DNA of 64,000 bases from Adenophora triphylla var. japonica (lineage: Eukaryota; Streptophyta; Magnoliopsida; Asterales; Campanulaceae), in the NCBI GenBank assembly GCA_022495995.1, contig JAFEMH010000519.1, positions 496,001-560,000 of the forward strand, read 5' to 3'. The position numbers and the translations under genes are program-made. Shown here piece by piece: positions 34,601 through 49,600 of the stretch. The notes under the pieces were generated by a model. That model was not told where the DNA came from. It did not search any database and saw only the letters and a program-made list of their open reading frames with translations. Within the stretch, counting starts at the first letter, position 1, and each line of letters starts with the position of its first letter.

Positions 34601-37600
34601 CCCTCCGATGAAGTGTTGGCGCGGCAGATCAAAAGGAAGGCCGCCCGTTTCGCGGTCGTAGAGGATGAATTGTATAGACGATCTATCACCAGACCGCTGT
34701 TAAAATGCGTCCACCCAGACAAGGTAGTTCAATTGCTTTTTGAAGTGCATCAAGGAGAATACGGGGGCCATCCGGGGGCCCGTACATTAGCTGATAAGCT
34801 AATCACCATGGGGTACTACTGGCCACATCTACGAGAAGATGCCAAGCAATTCGTGAGGAAATGTGATACATGCCAACGGTTCGCCGACCTCCCCAAACAA
34901 CCGACGGCAGCGGACCCGGTCATGGCAGCATGGCCGTTCGACATGTGGGGTGTTGATTTGATTGGGCCATTTCAACAGGCCAAAGGGGGAGTGAAGTACG
35001 TGATCGTGGCAGTTGATTATTTTTCTAAGTGGGTGGAGGCCAAAGCCTTGAACAAAATCACGGAAAACAATGCCCTAAGTTTCATCCATGATTCAATATG
35101 GCGTCGCTTTGGGATTCCGAGGGTAATTGTTTCTGACAATGGTCTACAATTCTCAAGGAAGTTTGAACAAGAATTGAACAGAATGGGCGTCAAGCATTCT
35201 AAGTCGTCTGTTGCATATCCCCAAGGCAACGGACAAGCTGAAGCAGCGAACAAGCTCGTCTTGTCAGCCCTGTGCAAAAATCTTGAAGGACGGAGTACGA
35301 GATGGTTGGACGAACTCCCTTCGGCTCTCTGGGCAGTCCGCACAACCACCCGGGGGCCTACGGGGGAAACCCCATTTGCTTTGGCTTATGGCTCTGAGGC
35401 CATGGCTCCCGCCGAGCTTCAGCTTCCTACAGACCGAGTGGCTCTCTACGACGTTGAAAAGAATATACACAACAGACAGGTCGACCTAGACCTTGTGGAC
35501 GAGCGAAGATTGGACGCCCAGTTGAGAATGGAGAATTACAAGAAAAGAACCAAGGCGTACCACGACAAGAAAGTAAGGAAGAGAATTTTCAAAGTCGGTG
35601 ATCATGTTCTCAGAAAGATTGGAAGCGACGGGACTCAAGGCCCGTCAAAACAAACTCTCTCCCAACTGGGAAGGACCATACATCGTCACCAATGTGGTCA
35701 GAGAAGGAACCTACCGTCTAGCTAAGCCAAACGGTGAGCAACTAAAGCATCCATGGCACGCTAATCATCTCATGAAGTATTACTTCTGAGATCGTTATCA
35801 ACAACACTCAGCGCCCTCAGGGCACCCCTACTTGTGGTTCTTAATTGAAGCTTTTTCATTGACATTTTGTGAAAATTTTGGAAGTTTGTAAGGGATAATC
35901 TATAAATCCCAGGAGTCTTAGAAAGTAATCGAGTTGTCAATGTGCGATTGTTGATCGGAAATTATCAATGGAAACTCGTCATTTCGCTGAACTTCGTCTA
36001 TTACAAAAAGTTTAGAACGGGTGAAGCTTGACTTCGACCCCTACAATCACTTTGATCAACAATAAAGATCAGCCGGAGCTAAGACTGACTAACACCCACT
36101 TTAGCCAAGTATAAAGGTTAGACGAAGCCAGACTTCGTCGAAAGCTATAACGGAATAAGATGACTCGTCCATAGAATCTTGTCTACGAGCAAAGACCTAC
36201 GGACCTTCGTACTATTCCTACGAGCTATTGAGAAGTTTAGAAAAATACAAGGTTGAACAAAGGTCGGCCACATTAGGACGACCCAAGTTCTGGTCGTCAC
36301 TTACGACGACCATCCACACTTGTCCTCAAACTTACTCATCTAATAAGTTATCACATGCTATCTACGTTAACACAGATTAACAAATAGAAAACAAAGGCAT
36401 TGAATAACGTAAACATCAATAAAACAAACATTGTACGACCCCCTCTAAACAACGAGGAAACAGGTCAATTACATTACAAAAATTAAAAATTGTTTTGAGA
36501 CAATGTTTGGAACCACAACACCAAAAAACAAAGCATTGTTTACGATATTACAAACGGTCGTAGAAAGGCCAAATGATTACTAGGGACCATCAACATTGGC
36601 TGGAGCTGCATCAGGATCGGGGCCGCTTTCGACAAAGTGTGCATAATAAGCGTCAAAGTTCCTTAGGACGACGGCAGAGACCGGCCACTCGTCCTTCCCA
36701 TCCTTCACATCATCTTCCTTTATGATGAGGAGGTCGTTGTCAGTGAAAGGGACGAGGGGATGGACCGAACGAGCTTCATCATCAAAAGACTCCTCGGTAC
36801 AAAGGTCTGCTAGCTTCCTCACGGAAAGCAGGTCCTTCGTCAAAGGATCCACAAGAAGCCGTCTTGCCATATGTTTAGCCCCGTCCTTAAAGAAGCCTTT
36901 AGCCTTCTCCGTAATCATTAGGAGGCATTCCTGGCTATCTTTGAACTCCTTAACAGCATCCAACTTGGCTTGGGCCACGGAAGCATCACGGTCCGTCTTC
37001 AACCCTTCAATCTGAGCACGAGCAGAGTCGAAGTCAACCTTCATCTTCTTGAGCCTATTCTCACAAACCCGAAGACCATCCTCAAACACCTTCGAGTCAG
37101 CTTCAGCTTTGGATTTCCCTTCCTTCAAGACGTCAACCTCCTTCAAGACCTCATTTTTCTGATTCATTAAAGACTCATAAGCAGTGGTTAGCTCACCCAC
37201 GTTGGTCTCGGCTTCTTTCAACTTACGCTTTCAGCCCGTCCCCCTTGTCACTGCAGCGGCTGAACTGGGCTCGTTGCTTCATTGCCCCGCTGCTCGGCGT
37301 CAAGACATGCCCTATAATCAGACGCCATAGCGTCCATCATTGACTGCAGCTGCAACCACAAAGTTGTTAATACAAGTATAACAAGACGAGAAAAACATAA
37401 AAGCATAAACTTGAATTACCTGTCTGAATCAGCCCAAGACGGGCGTGGTAGGTTTCGGGGGAAAGTTTGGCTTCCTTCATCCGACGGGTCAGATCAACAT
37501 CCCGGCCTCGCCTAGTCAAGGCCGCCCCCAACAACAGTGGATTACCATTCCTCAGCAGACAGGGATCCCAGTTATTGGAGAGGCCTTGGCAATCAAGGTC

Positions 37601-40600
37601 GCCATCTCCTTGGCCTTCGTCTTGGTTAAGGCTCCTGAAGACGAACCAGGAGTAGAGGGTTCAGACGAGCTGGGTGGGTCGTCGGTGGTTTTCTTATTCT
37701 TTTCTCTCTCCCCCTCAGAGCCGACGGGATGATCTTTCCTCTTTCTGGAGACCTGACCACCGGCCTCACGCAGCTCTGGGTTTGAGTCCGAGCTTTCCAC
37801 CGTCTCCACAATAATTTGATCACCTCCTTCAACGACGACCTGTTGGTTCCCAGCATCGTCGGCAGCACTTGCCTCAACTCTCAAAGATCAACAAAGTCTT
37901 TCTCGGCTGGCGTCCACTTGCAATTGACGACCACCCGTATTCAATCCTCCAACTATGGGCTGTCTTTCAATCATTGGGATGGCCTCAGCATTATCCTTGG
38001 GGAGCTCCTCATTTCTCGTCGTCATGTCCTGACGGTTATAGATGGCATCGGACGTGGCCCTTTCCTTCCTCTTGGAACCCCTTTGGTTAGCTCGGATCGC
38101 TCCACTCATGATTCGTGCTTCGATTCTGTCGGCGTCGGTTTGAGTGAGAACTGCAAGACAAACGAGAGAGGTTAAGTTTTGTACGACAAGACAAAAGGCA
38201 AATTTATCCAAATGAAAAGACAAGTTCAGAGAGTTCAACCCCCAATCATTTCGAGGTTGTCACAACAGTCTTCCGGATGCTCGATGCGTGCCCCGGCACA
38301 AACAGCGCAATTATCCCCAAAAGTCAACTGATCATGAACGACCCAAACAGGATACCTAGCGTCGAGATTTACTTTCACCAAGGGATCGGGTCCATACGAC
38401 GGCTTTGACATCATGCCGGCCCTGATATATCCCCACTGGGAAGCTTCAATATCCTTTATATGACACCCAGCCACGGTCCAACAAGGCATCAATCTTCTCC
38501 TTTAGAGCTTCAGCCCAAGGGGCCGGCCACACGTAGTCGTCGGTAACCATTCTCTGGTCTTGGGGGAACGGAAACTGCCACCCTACTCTGCTCTCGACGA
38601 CTATCATGTGATTCTCCCAGCCATACACCTTATTTTGAACATCCAAGAAGAAACCCCGAACATTCTTATGCGCAGCCACGCTGACGACGGACTTCCCTCG
38701 AAGAGTTGTTCTGGTCGTCCTATAATATTGACGAAATACCTTGTTGCAAGGCTCGTAGCCTAAGAATCTGCAAACAATAATGAAGGCGGACAGAGTTCTG
38801 ACTGCGTTGGCGCTCAGCTCCATAGGTACACACGACGAGTCTTCCAAGAACTCGTTGATGAAGGGGTCAAGAGGTAACCTCAATCCAAACTCGAATTGTT
38901 TATAGAAAAATGCCACCTTCTCCTTGCTGGTCAGAAGGGATTGACGACGGGGCTCATACTCAGCCAAACTAAGATGTTCAAGCTTATAAGTCGAAGTCTG
39001 AACTCTGAAGGAATCTCGTAGGGCGTCGATCATTTGCTTCCCGACGTCCGTCTTCCTGAGCGCAATTTTGGGCAGAGCCCATCTCCCTTCTGCCCCACCT
39101 CCGAATCCTCGTCCATTCCCTCCAGCTCTTACGCTCGTAGGGAAGGCATCAACAATCTGAGTGCCCACAGCGCTGGTGCTAGCCTCGTTGATTTCTGGGT
39201 TTGGTTGGTTAGGACGACCGTCGTGATCCATTGCTACAAAACAAGAAAGAGCAAGGGAATCAGTCCTAACGTTCTCAGGTGAAGACCTATCTAGCGGCGG
39301 CCTAGATTCCCCTGTGGCCAAACACCTAAGTGAATCACGACGGGATAAGGAATAGTTGGCTCGTATATGATTGGGTAAATCGTTCATGGATCTAAAGGGT
39401 GTCACCCGTGGGTCATCTTCCTCAACCTCCCCAAGAGCCTCACCAACTGGAAATCCTAGGGGCTCATTTTCAAAATCGAACTTTACCAAAATAGATGAAC
39501 ACTCAATCAAAGGAATCTCCCTCCAGATACCCCTAAAACACTTATACACCCTTTGATTTGACCCAAAACCGAATTTAACCCCTCTCTCAAAGCTTATGGT
39601 TCTGGGCCCCATGTAAATCAATATTGAAACACCAAGAAATGCCCAGAAAGTTAAGAACAATCAAAGGATAATACCTGGTGAAGAACTTGTCGGCGAATGC
39701 TCCAATGAGTTTTCCGGCGGAAGGTCGAAGAAGTCTCTTATCCAAGCTCCCAGGCGTCTCACAGACGGAGTAGCCAGAACAGTTCAGTACGCCGGAAGCG
39801 GTGGTTCTTGTTCGCCGGATTCTCTTGCTGGTTGCCGGAAATCGCCCTTACTGATTGCTCTCAATGCACAAAAATTACGTAAAGTTTGAAATGGAGGAGG
39901 GAGAAAGCTTTTATACTTGGGGAAGATGAGGAGTTGGTGCCTGGGAAACCCAAACGGCGAAATGATGGGAGCATTAAATACCCGCTGTAATTTCCAAGAA
40001 GAATGTCCCATCATGGGACGCGTGTCAATTAATGAGGAGATCCTGGCCATCCACGTCATCGGTGGCGACGTCATCATAATTCAAAATTCAAATTGACGGT
40101 CGTACGGATAACCATGGAGGGAAAACGACAACTCCTGGTCCGTCAAGACGACCCATGAGTTGGGGGCCACTGAACGGAATATTCTGTGATGGGCCGAGCC
40201 AAATACTTTGCTACGAGCTAGGGGCCCAGCAGGCCCACCAAAAGACCAACTACGAAGGGTCAGATCAAGATCTGGGTTATGGCCCGTACAACAACGGATG
40301 GCGGCCGTCGCCACTGAGCGATCAAGCCCATCCAAGCGACGAGCCAATACATCACTGAGCAAAGGTTTGGACCTAGCCCGTCGATACGTCGGGGAAAGGT
40401 CGTCGCCAATGAGCTATGGCCCACCTGACGACGAGCCTTCCCACCGCGCCAAGATGGTCTCATCCAACAGAGCGTCGTCATTGAACGACTAACTCTCGCT
40501 GCCGCTCGCTCGTCGAATCATCTCTCAAGGAGACGACCCAATTGGACGTACAGCTCCAGGTCGTCCCTTCCATTAGCTTCCCCAACAAGCTTGATTAATT

Positions 40601-43600
40601 AGCTAATTAGGGATAATGTCAGACCTACCACAGGGCCTTGTTACACGTGCAATCATACAACCAGTAATAATGCCATAAGGCGTGCAGGTTGACTTTCCCT
40701 TATAAGGCAAGCTGCTTATCAATGTCAGGCGCTGCAGTGTCCTTGCATAGGCGGATCAATCCCAGCGTAACACGTGTACGCCTAGGAGATAGAGCTGATC
40801 CAACGGTTGGCATTAACCCAATCCAACGGTTCAGATGTAAACCCTAATATCACTACATTCACTATAAATATGGGAACAAAGCATGGACAAAGGTAATGCA
40901 TTTTCTGCATATTTACGTACACACACATTCTCCATAATATTTACACCATTTTCCAGTCCATCAACTGATTCTCACGCCGGAGGGGCTTGCCGGAAAACCC
41001 CCGGCGCAGTTTCACGATTGTTTCTTGTGGTGTGCAGATCACGGAGTCAGCTCAATCTTTCGCTGGACACGATAACTGAGCCCAATACGCATTCCTATGC
41101 GATCACCGATGAAGTTCAGGATGCTATGCAAAGAATTAGGGGAAATTGTAAAGAATTGCCCCTTTTTGCTCCATCTGCTTCCCCCCCCCCTCCAACTTAT
41201 ACTTTGTATAGACTCGATTGTTTCTGAAGGAATTCTGTGGGGCCCGGAACCCAGTAGGCCGGCGTTGATCCAACAATATCTGACTGGCCTAGTGTGAATT
41301 ACTTGAGCTGTGGGCAACTTGGCCTGACCATCAAACTCAAAAATGAAATAAATAAAAGGAACAAAATGACTAAGAGAAACATTAGTTGTCACGTTGAAAT
41401 GCTAAACCAGCTTCTTTAATTCATGTTCTGATTGATTGTTTTTGTGCGTCTGTTTTCTGGAATCATATGTATTGGAGAAATATGTGATTATGTTGTTTAT
41501 TAGTTTTTTACTCCTTTATGTCCCTTGTTTTCTAGTTGAACCATCTGTATAATATTAAGGGACGTTGGTTTTCATCTCATTCGTTGGCTGATCTTCCTGT
41601 TGGCGGGGTAGTTGATATACCTTTAGCACAAACCGGCGAAGGAATTGCTGAATGTGAACTTCTCAAATGGTTTGTGCAGGAGGTGAGTAATTTGTGACAT
41701 GATATTCTATTATTTTGTGCTCAATAATGGAAATATTATAGAACTAATGTATTTAAAATCATTTTGTCTATGCGTTAATGGTATAGTTGACCTCTTCTCT
41801 TCCCATTTGATCCAGTGGCTTGTTCGGTGTTTCGAACTTCGGATCGTATAGAAAATTGAGTTCAATTAATTTTGTCATGACAGGGGGATCAAGTTGAGGA
41901 ATTTCAACCTCTTTGTGAAGTTCAAAGTGACAAAGCAACAATAGAGATAACAAGTCGTTACAAAGGAAAAGTTTCTCAACTTCTCCATGCTCCTAGTGAC
42001 ATAGTAAAGGTAAAATCACTTCATACAAGTATAATTATTGTTCTCCTTCAGTCGTTGGTATTAATGTTTTTTTGGGTCTAAATTAAACCTATATGAATGC
42101 CTGAAAGGGGTACTGGCTCGGAGGAGGGAAAAGATAGGCAATTACTATTGGATCAGGAAAAGGCGTGCAAAATGTCTAGGAAAATGAAGGCTTGACACCA
42201 AAGAAGGTTGTACAAGTTGAGGAGTATAAGTGGAAAAACTCACGATATTTAAGAATTTTATCAAAAAGATAGACAGTTCATTTACTTGAGTGATTTGGGA
42301 TTGAATAAATCTCCTCCGACGGACTCTTGTGCCTACTTGAAAACATGTTTCTTATTTAACTTGCAACGCATAATAACATATGTTCTCTTGAATCGCAGGT
42401 TGGAGAAACTCTTTTAAAGTTGGTTGTTGACGAATCGTCAGTACTTCCATCTGACTCCGGAGATGTTCTTGAAAATGAGAAGTCATTAGATTCAGATACG
42501 TCTGAATCAGATTGTGAAGTTTCTTCACCTAAAAACATTAATAAAGGTGGAGCATTGTCTACGCCTGCCGTTCGTAGCCTTGCAAAGCAGCATTGCACTG
42601 ATATAAATGACATTAAAGGAACTGGTAAGGATGGAAGAGTCTTGCGAGAAGATGTTCTTAGATATGCTGCTAGCAAAGACACCTCCTTAGATGTGAAGCT
42701 TGGAGAAGAAAAACAAGACTTGTCTACTGGATATGGATTGGAGTATCTAGATAAAACGTTTTCGCTGAGGTATATATCATGTAACCATGGAGTCATTGGT
42801 CAAGTATACCACAATTTGCATTACTACCTCTGTCCCAAAATAAGGTTTCAAAATTGCTCTTGATCAATAGCAAATTTGACACTTTTTTGGACATTCATTT
42901 TGGGACGGAGGGAGTAAGATACTTCATGCCCATATGCATATAGGACCAGAAAAATGGTGTGCTACTTATATAAATACTCCCTCCTTTCCGCTTATAGAGT
43001 TAATCTCTTTAAGTCAAAACATTTTATGGATTCAAGTGTATTTCCATTAATACACATAATATAAGAAAGCTATTGCATTGGAATTTGGGAACTATCCTCA
43101 GTGTATTGAGGACACTCGCTCATGTAATGGTGGTTATACCTGATCTTTCCAAAACAGTATTATTAGCAAGTATATGACCAGATAGTTTATATATATGTGT
43201 GTATACATACACACTCATATATATTTATATTATGCTGAAATTTTATTAGCTTAAAGTTAACTCTTTAGGTGGAACATCCCAAAATAGAATGCAGGACCCT
43301 GTGAGAGCAATAGACGGATTATAAAGTACTTGTAGATTTCATTGAAGTATGACCTGAAGGAAAGTGTTTGCCTTTCCTTTTTTTTTTTTGTTAAAAGACT
43401 GTAAATACTCCCCCAGCTTCATTTTCCCTAAATAATAGCTTCACATCAAGAAACCGTCTAATGGCCTTTCTTCTATTCTCCATCCGTCCCAGAAAGTTTG
43501 TCCCATTTTGACTTTCTGGTCAACTCAATTGAACTTTAACCATAATTTAATGAAAATCTTGATATCTCTTTTCAATTCTAAAAATTGTTATTGATAGTAT

Positions 43601-46600
43601 TCCAATTCCTAACGGTGAAACAATAACAATTTTTATTATTGAATAGAGATATCTAGATTTTCATAAAATTATGGTAAAAGTTTGATTGAGTTTACCATAA
43701 AAGTCAAAGTGGGACAAATATTTCGGGAAGGGAGGGAATATTTATTTAGTGCGAGTTAGGGAAAAACATCTAATTTGGTATAATTAAGGGGCTGATGATG
43801 TTCTTCCTTAACAGGGGTTTTCAGCGTGCAATGGTGAAGTCAATGAATCTAGCTTCGAAAATTCCACATTTTCATTTCGTAGAAGAGATAAACTGTGATG
43901 CACTTGTTAAGCTTAAAACGGCTTTCCAAAATGAGAATTCTGATCCAGATGTTAAGCACACATTCCTTCCAATCTTGATAAAGTCCCTTTCAATGGCATT
44001 GATTAAGCATCCAATGCTAAATAGTTGCTTTAATGAGGAAATGTACGAGGTCACCCTAAGAGGTTAGTATATGCTTATCTTCTCTTTAGCAGTCATTATC
44101 CATTCTACACCATTTTATTTTATTTTTCTTTCGTTGAAACCATTGTACTTTGAAAAATATGTCACTTTAGCCCCAAATCCGTCCTTAAATCCATGACTAA
44201 TATGTGCCTCAATTCACAATTTTGGGGTTAAAATGATACATTTTACAAACTACAATGGTATTTATGAAAGAAAAAAAGTATAATGGTAAAAGTGAAACAC
44301 CCTTGAAAGTACAATGGATAAACACCCTTGAAGAAAATTGTGTTGCTCAATCGTTCATCATCTTTTTAAAAGATATGTATTTTTGATATTTTTCCTTGAC
44401 TGGTTGTCATAAACATTTTTTAAAAAAAAAAATCTAGGATCCCACAACATCGGAATTGCCATGGCTACACCTTATGGTTTGGTAGTACCAAATATCAAGA
44501 ATGTCCAGTCTCTTTCAATCTTGGAGGTGTGTTTTCTCTATCTTTTGTTCCATAGAAAAGAAGCTCTTATGATATACAACCTTTGTCCCAAAATAAATGT
44601 CGCACCTAGTCGTTTTGGTCAACTTGATTGAACATTGACCAACATCTTATGAGAATTTATCTTCATGAACTTCAAAAAATAGTTATTGATGGTGTTTCTT
44701 TTGGTGCTTCAATAACCATTTTTCGAATGAAATGAATTTTAAATTTTCATAACGTTTTGATCAAATTTCCAACCAGTTTGACCCTTGACAAAAAAAGTCA
44801 AGGTGCGAAATTTATTTTGGGATTGAGGGAGTAATGAAATTTGCTACAGAACCACAATCATTAGCTATTGAAGAGATGGCATTAAGAAAATTATTAATGT
44901 AAAAAATGGTTCTAGGAAGTGATAAAAAGGAAGATGAATGAAAATTGAAAATGAACAAAAGCGTTATTATGAAGCCAATTTTTTTAGCACACATAGCAAA
45001 TATGAAATTTTTTTGGACATTCTTTTTGGGACAGAGGGAGTGTAGTAACAAAGTTAAGTGTGATAACTAAAGAGATAATGGCAAAGATGATTTTCATTCA
45101 TTAAAAATGTAGTATTTATACATACAGAGATTATACATTCAGAGATAAAGATCCTAGCTAGTTATTACACATTATGATGACAATCATTCTATGTACAAGA
45201 AAAGATTGAGTCTATTATTTACAAATGGTAATGAGAATGATCAGGAGGATCATTAGGAGGAATTTGCTGATGAGAATGATCAGGAGGATCATTGGAGGGA
45301 TTTACTGAATTTGCCATGGACTGAGGAGAATCATTAGGAGCCTTAATACGCTCCCGCAAGATGGACGATCCTTGTGTGAGACCAATCTTGGAGATAAGAG
45401 ACATAAACCGAGCTCGAGAGAGAGGTTTGGTGAGAGCGTCAGCTAACTGATCAGAACCTGATATGTGTTGAACCCGAAGTTTGCCGAGCTGAACTTGTTC
45501 ACGGACGAAATGAAAAGCAAGTGCTAAGTGTTTCATCCTAAAATGAAAGACAGGATTTGCTGAGTATGTGGTAGCTCCCAAGTTGTCACAATAAATTACT
45601 GGAGGAGTGGTAGATGCTATGCTGAGTTCCGACAGAAGGTTGGTGATCCATAGTATTTCAGCAGTTGTGGCAGCAACGGCACGAAACTCAACTTCGGTGA
45701 AAGAACGAGCAAGAGCACGTTGCTTTTTGGAGGACCAGGCGATTGGATTTTTACCCAGGTAGACTATGAAACCGGTGGTGGACACAAAGTCATCCTTGTC
45801 GCTTACTCAATCGGCATCACAAAATGCATGAAGATTGTTAGGAGTGTGTTTAAAAAGTTGAATGCTCATATGGAGTGAGCCATGAAGATAGCGAAGAAGT
45901 CGCTTAAGGGCTGTCCAATGGTTTCCTGTGAATGGTGAAGAAATTGGGCTAGTTTATTAACTGGAAAAGCTATGTCCGGCCGGGTAAGGGATAGGTATTG
46001 GAGACTTCCAATGATTGCACGAAACTCAGATGGGTTGCATATAGGTGTGCGAGGGGTGGCAGAAAGAGTGGGATAAGTAGCCATGGGGTGGGAGAAGGTT
46101 TGGACTCAATCATGTTGTGTTTAGTAAGTATGTCACTGATGTATTTGAATTGGGAGAGAACAATGCCATTGGCATTAGGTGTGACCTCGATACCCAAAAA
46201 ATAAGAGAGAGGACCAAGGTCCTTTAAGGAGAACCGAGAGTCAAGACTGGTTATGAATGTGGAAGGAGTGTGTCAGAAGGTCCAGTGACAACAATGTCAT
46301 CAACGTAGACGAGGAGAATGAGATGATTAGAATTTTTAGTGTAAGTGAAGAGAGATGGATCAGCAAGAGAGGAAAGAAACCCAAATGAGAGAAGATATTC
46401 TTTGAGTTCAGTGTACCAAGCACGGGGTACTTGTTTGAGGCCATAGATTGCTTTTGAGAGACGACATACGTGAGAGGGCTGGCTTGTGCTTTGAAAACCA
46501 GGAGGTTGAGTCATGAAGACAGTTTCAGAGAGATTGCCTTGAAGAAAGGCGTTATTGATGTCAAGTTGGCGAAGAGACCAACCTTGACTTATAGCTAGAG

Positions 46601-49600
46601 AGAGAATAAGACGGATTGTGACAGGTTTTACGACAGGAATGAACGTATCAGAGTAGTCAAGGCCAGGGCGTTGATGAAACCCTTTGGCGACAAGGCGAGC
46701 TTTGTATTTGTGTATGGAATTATCAGAGTTGTACTTTATTCGAAATACCCATTTGCACCCAACTATGTTAGGAGCTTCATGTGAAGGAGCGAGGGTCCAT
46801 GTATTATTTCACATGAGAGCATTGTACTCATCAACCATGGCAGCATACCAATGAGGGGAAGAGAGAACCTGTTTGGTGGAGGTGGAAAGAGAAGTGGGAT
46901 ATGGGAGAGAAACAAATTGGGCATATTTAGGGTTAGGTTTTCGAATGTTGTTGGAGAGACGAGTAGTGATGGTGCGTGTGGGCTGAGGAGAGGGTGGGGC
47001 AGCGCAACTTGAGGTGTTGGGTGGCTGTAAGGTATCAGTTGGTGTGGTTTGTAGTTGGGTAGTGTCGAGGCGGTGTGGTATAGGGGATTACGTGTGAGTG
47101 TAGGGCCAGCGGAACTTGAGGGGTTGGGTGGCTGTAAGGTATTAGTTGGTGTGGTTTGTAGTTGGGTAGTGTCAGGGGCTGGTGTGAGTATAGGGGGGTT
47201 CTGTTTGAGGGTAGGGGCAGTGGCTTGGGCCGTAGGTGAAGTGGGAGTTGGGTTGGGAATATTAGGTTGGGTTGGAGGGAGAGGATTGGAGATTGAAGAG
47301 CGAGAATAGGAAGTGGATACCGAGCACCGATGCAGTGGGAGAGATGGCTGGAGAGGTGACAGGAGTAGACACAAGAGAGGTATAGGGGAATTCGGTTTCG
47401 ACAAATTTTACTTGTCGAGAAGTGTATAAGCGATTTGTGGTTGGGTCGAGACAATGGTATGCACTTTGAGAAAAAGAATAGCCAACAAAGATACACAGAG
47501 TGGATTTAGGGGCAAGTTTGTGAGGAGAATAAGGTTTAAGCCAAGGATAGCAAAGACAATCGAAGCTTCGAAGTTTGGTGTAGTTTGGTGGTGTTTGAAA
47601 GAGTCGAAAATATGGTGAATCATTTTGTAGGGTGGGAGTAGGCATCCGATTAATGAGGTATGTGGCTGTGGTTAGGGCGTGAGGCCAGAAATTTAGAGGG
47701 AGATTAGCATGAGATAGTAAAGTGAGCCCGGTTTCAACATGGTGACGATGACGGCGTTCAGAAAAGCCGTTGTGCTCGGGCGTATGAGGTGGAGATGTGA
47801 GATGAGATATTCCATCTTGGAGTTAGGATGGTGTGAGCTTGAGATATTCTCCACCGTTATTAGAGAAGAATTGAATAATGGGTCGGGAGAAATATTTTTC
47901 AACAAGGTTCTTGAAGTGATTAAAGGTCGCGAAGGTGTCGGATTTTTGTTTTAGGGGATAAAGCCAGGTATATTTTGTGAAATGGTCAATGAAGATAACG
48001 TAATATTTGCAGTTATCATAAGAGTAAATAGGTGAGGTCCAAACATCGAAAAATACAAGTTCAAGAGGAGCATGAGTTTGGAGAGTAGAAGTAGAGAATG
48101 GGAGCTTGTGACTTTTATTGATGTTGCAAGGATTACAATAAGGAAAAGAACTACATGGAATTGATAAAGCAAATTGTTTATTCAAAAGAGAGACAATGGG
48201 GGGGAGGGGTGTCATAGTCTATGATGCCAAGATTGAAGGGTGGTTGTGGTGCCAAGATGTGCTTGAGGGGAAGATGGATGTCAAATGTAGACTCCACCTT
48301 CAGTTGTTCCTTGGAGAATTATGCGGCTGGTGGAAATTTCCTTGATAAGAAAAGAAGATTGAGAGAATTCAATAGTGGCATTATTATCTTTGCAAAATTG
48401 TGAAACGGAGAGGATGTTACGCGAAATAAGGGGTACATGAAGAACGTTATTAAAAGTAAGGGATGAGTGAAGAGTAGGAAAGAAAAAGAACCTATATTAA
48501 CGATAGGAAGGGATGACCCATCTCCAATGATGACATCGTCAATGCCATCGTAAGGGTTGTGGAGGGCTAGGTTGGAAAGGTCATTAGTGAGGTGATTGGT
48601 TGCACCGCTGTCAACAAGCCAAGGGGCCGGTGGTGGAGGAGTAGAGGTTGTGGCTGTATGGGCTTGGGGCGCTGAGTGTGTGTGGGGAGAGCGTGGTGAA
48701 CGGTTTGAGGATGGGGCAGGAGGGAAGATAACACTTGGGTAGTCACGTGTGAATTGTCTACATTGGGAAATTACGTGACCTACATAGCGGCAATATTGGC
48801 ATTTTCCCTTGAATGGGTTAGGGGAATGGTTTTGTGGTTGAGGGTGAGCATAGGTGTTGGTGGGGTGGGGAGTATAGGGTGGTTTGGGATTGGACGAGAG
48901 GGTGTGTTTTGGGTCAGGGTTTGGGCGACATGGGCTGAGACAAGAAAGGAGGGTGGTGGTTGTTGTTGTTGTTTGAGAGAGAGTTCGTGGTGGATGAGTT
49001 TTTCGTGAAGTGTTTCAAAGGAGATGGGGTTGTCTCTTGCCCGGACTGAATCAATGATCTGTTTATAGGATTCATAGTCAAGTCCTTTTAGGACTTTGGC
49101 TACGACATCCTCCAAGTCCATGGGTTTGCCAAGAATGGCTAGTTTGTCGGTTAATGATTTGATTGAGTGCATGCAGACAGTGATGGAGAGAGTGGATTGA
49201 GTGATGGAATCAAGGTGGTGTTTGAGTTGGAGAATGTGACCACGGGATGGATTGGCATAGGTGGTCTTAAGGGTATTCCAAGCTTGGCGAGAGGTGGTGG
49301 CTTGGTAAACAAGTGGGGCAACGGTAGTGTCTAAGGTGCCGAGTAGGGCACCCAAAATGAGGCGGTCTTGCCTATTCCAGGTGGTGGCGGCTGGGTTGGT
49401 AGTGTCTTTGTCATCAACTGTGATGGCATCAGCAGGTGGTGGGTAGGAGCCGTCTACGTATTTAAGGAGGTCTAGGCCATAGAGAAGAGAGGTGACTTGA
49501 GAGGAGCAAGGGTTTTACAGTGTGAGAGGTTTACCAAGATGATTGGGTTGTTAGGCTCGGCTGAGTTTGGGATGACGGAAGAGTTTTGGGATGCCATGGA

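Larger units (their letters stand above)
28705..41105 (+). mobile_element. Ty3-type (Tat-like) LTR retrotransposon in BCE2 intron 1
   Basis: LTRs at 28705-29638 and 40171-41105 start TGAACGGAATATTC and end GCGATCA. CTGAT/CCGAT flank it as a 5-bp duplication with one mismatch. Plus-strand gag, protease, RT, RNase H, a second RNase H and integrase follow in Ty3 order. The extra, archaeal-type RNase H before integrase and the 4.4-kb region of antisense ORFs after integrase are features of the Tat lineage. TTGGTTCC two bases inside the 5' LTR is a primer-binding-site candidate, and GTTGGGGGCCAC before the 3' LTR is the polypurine tract. LTRs differ by roughly 2-3 percent by eye. Confidence 0.93.

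Noticed and set aside
47055..47309. 84-codon plus-strand Gly/Val-rich ORF
   Set aside because: It is the shadow of the proline-rich linker of the minus-strand Copia.
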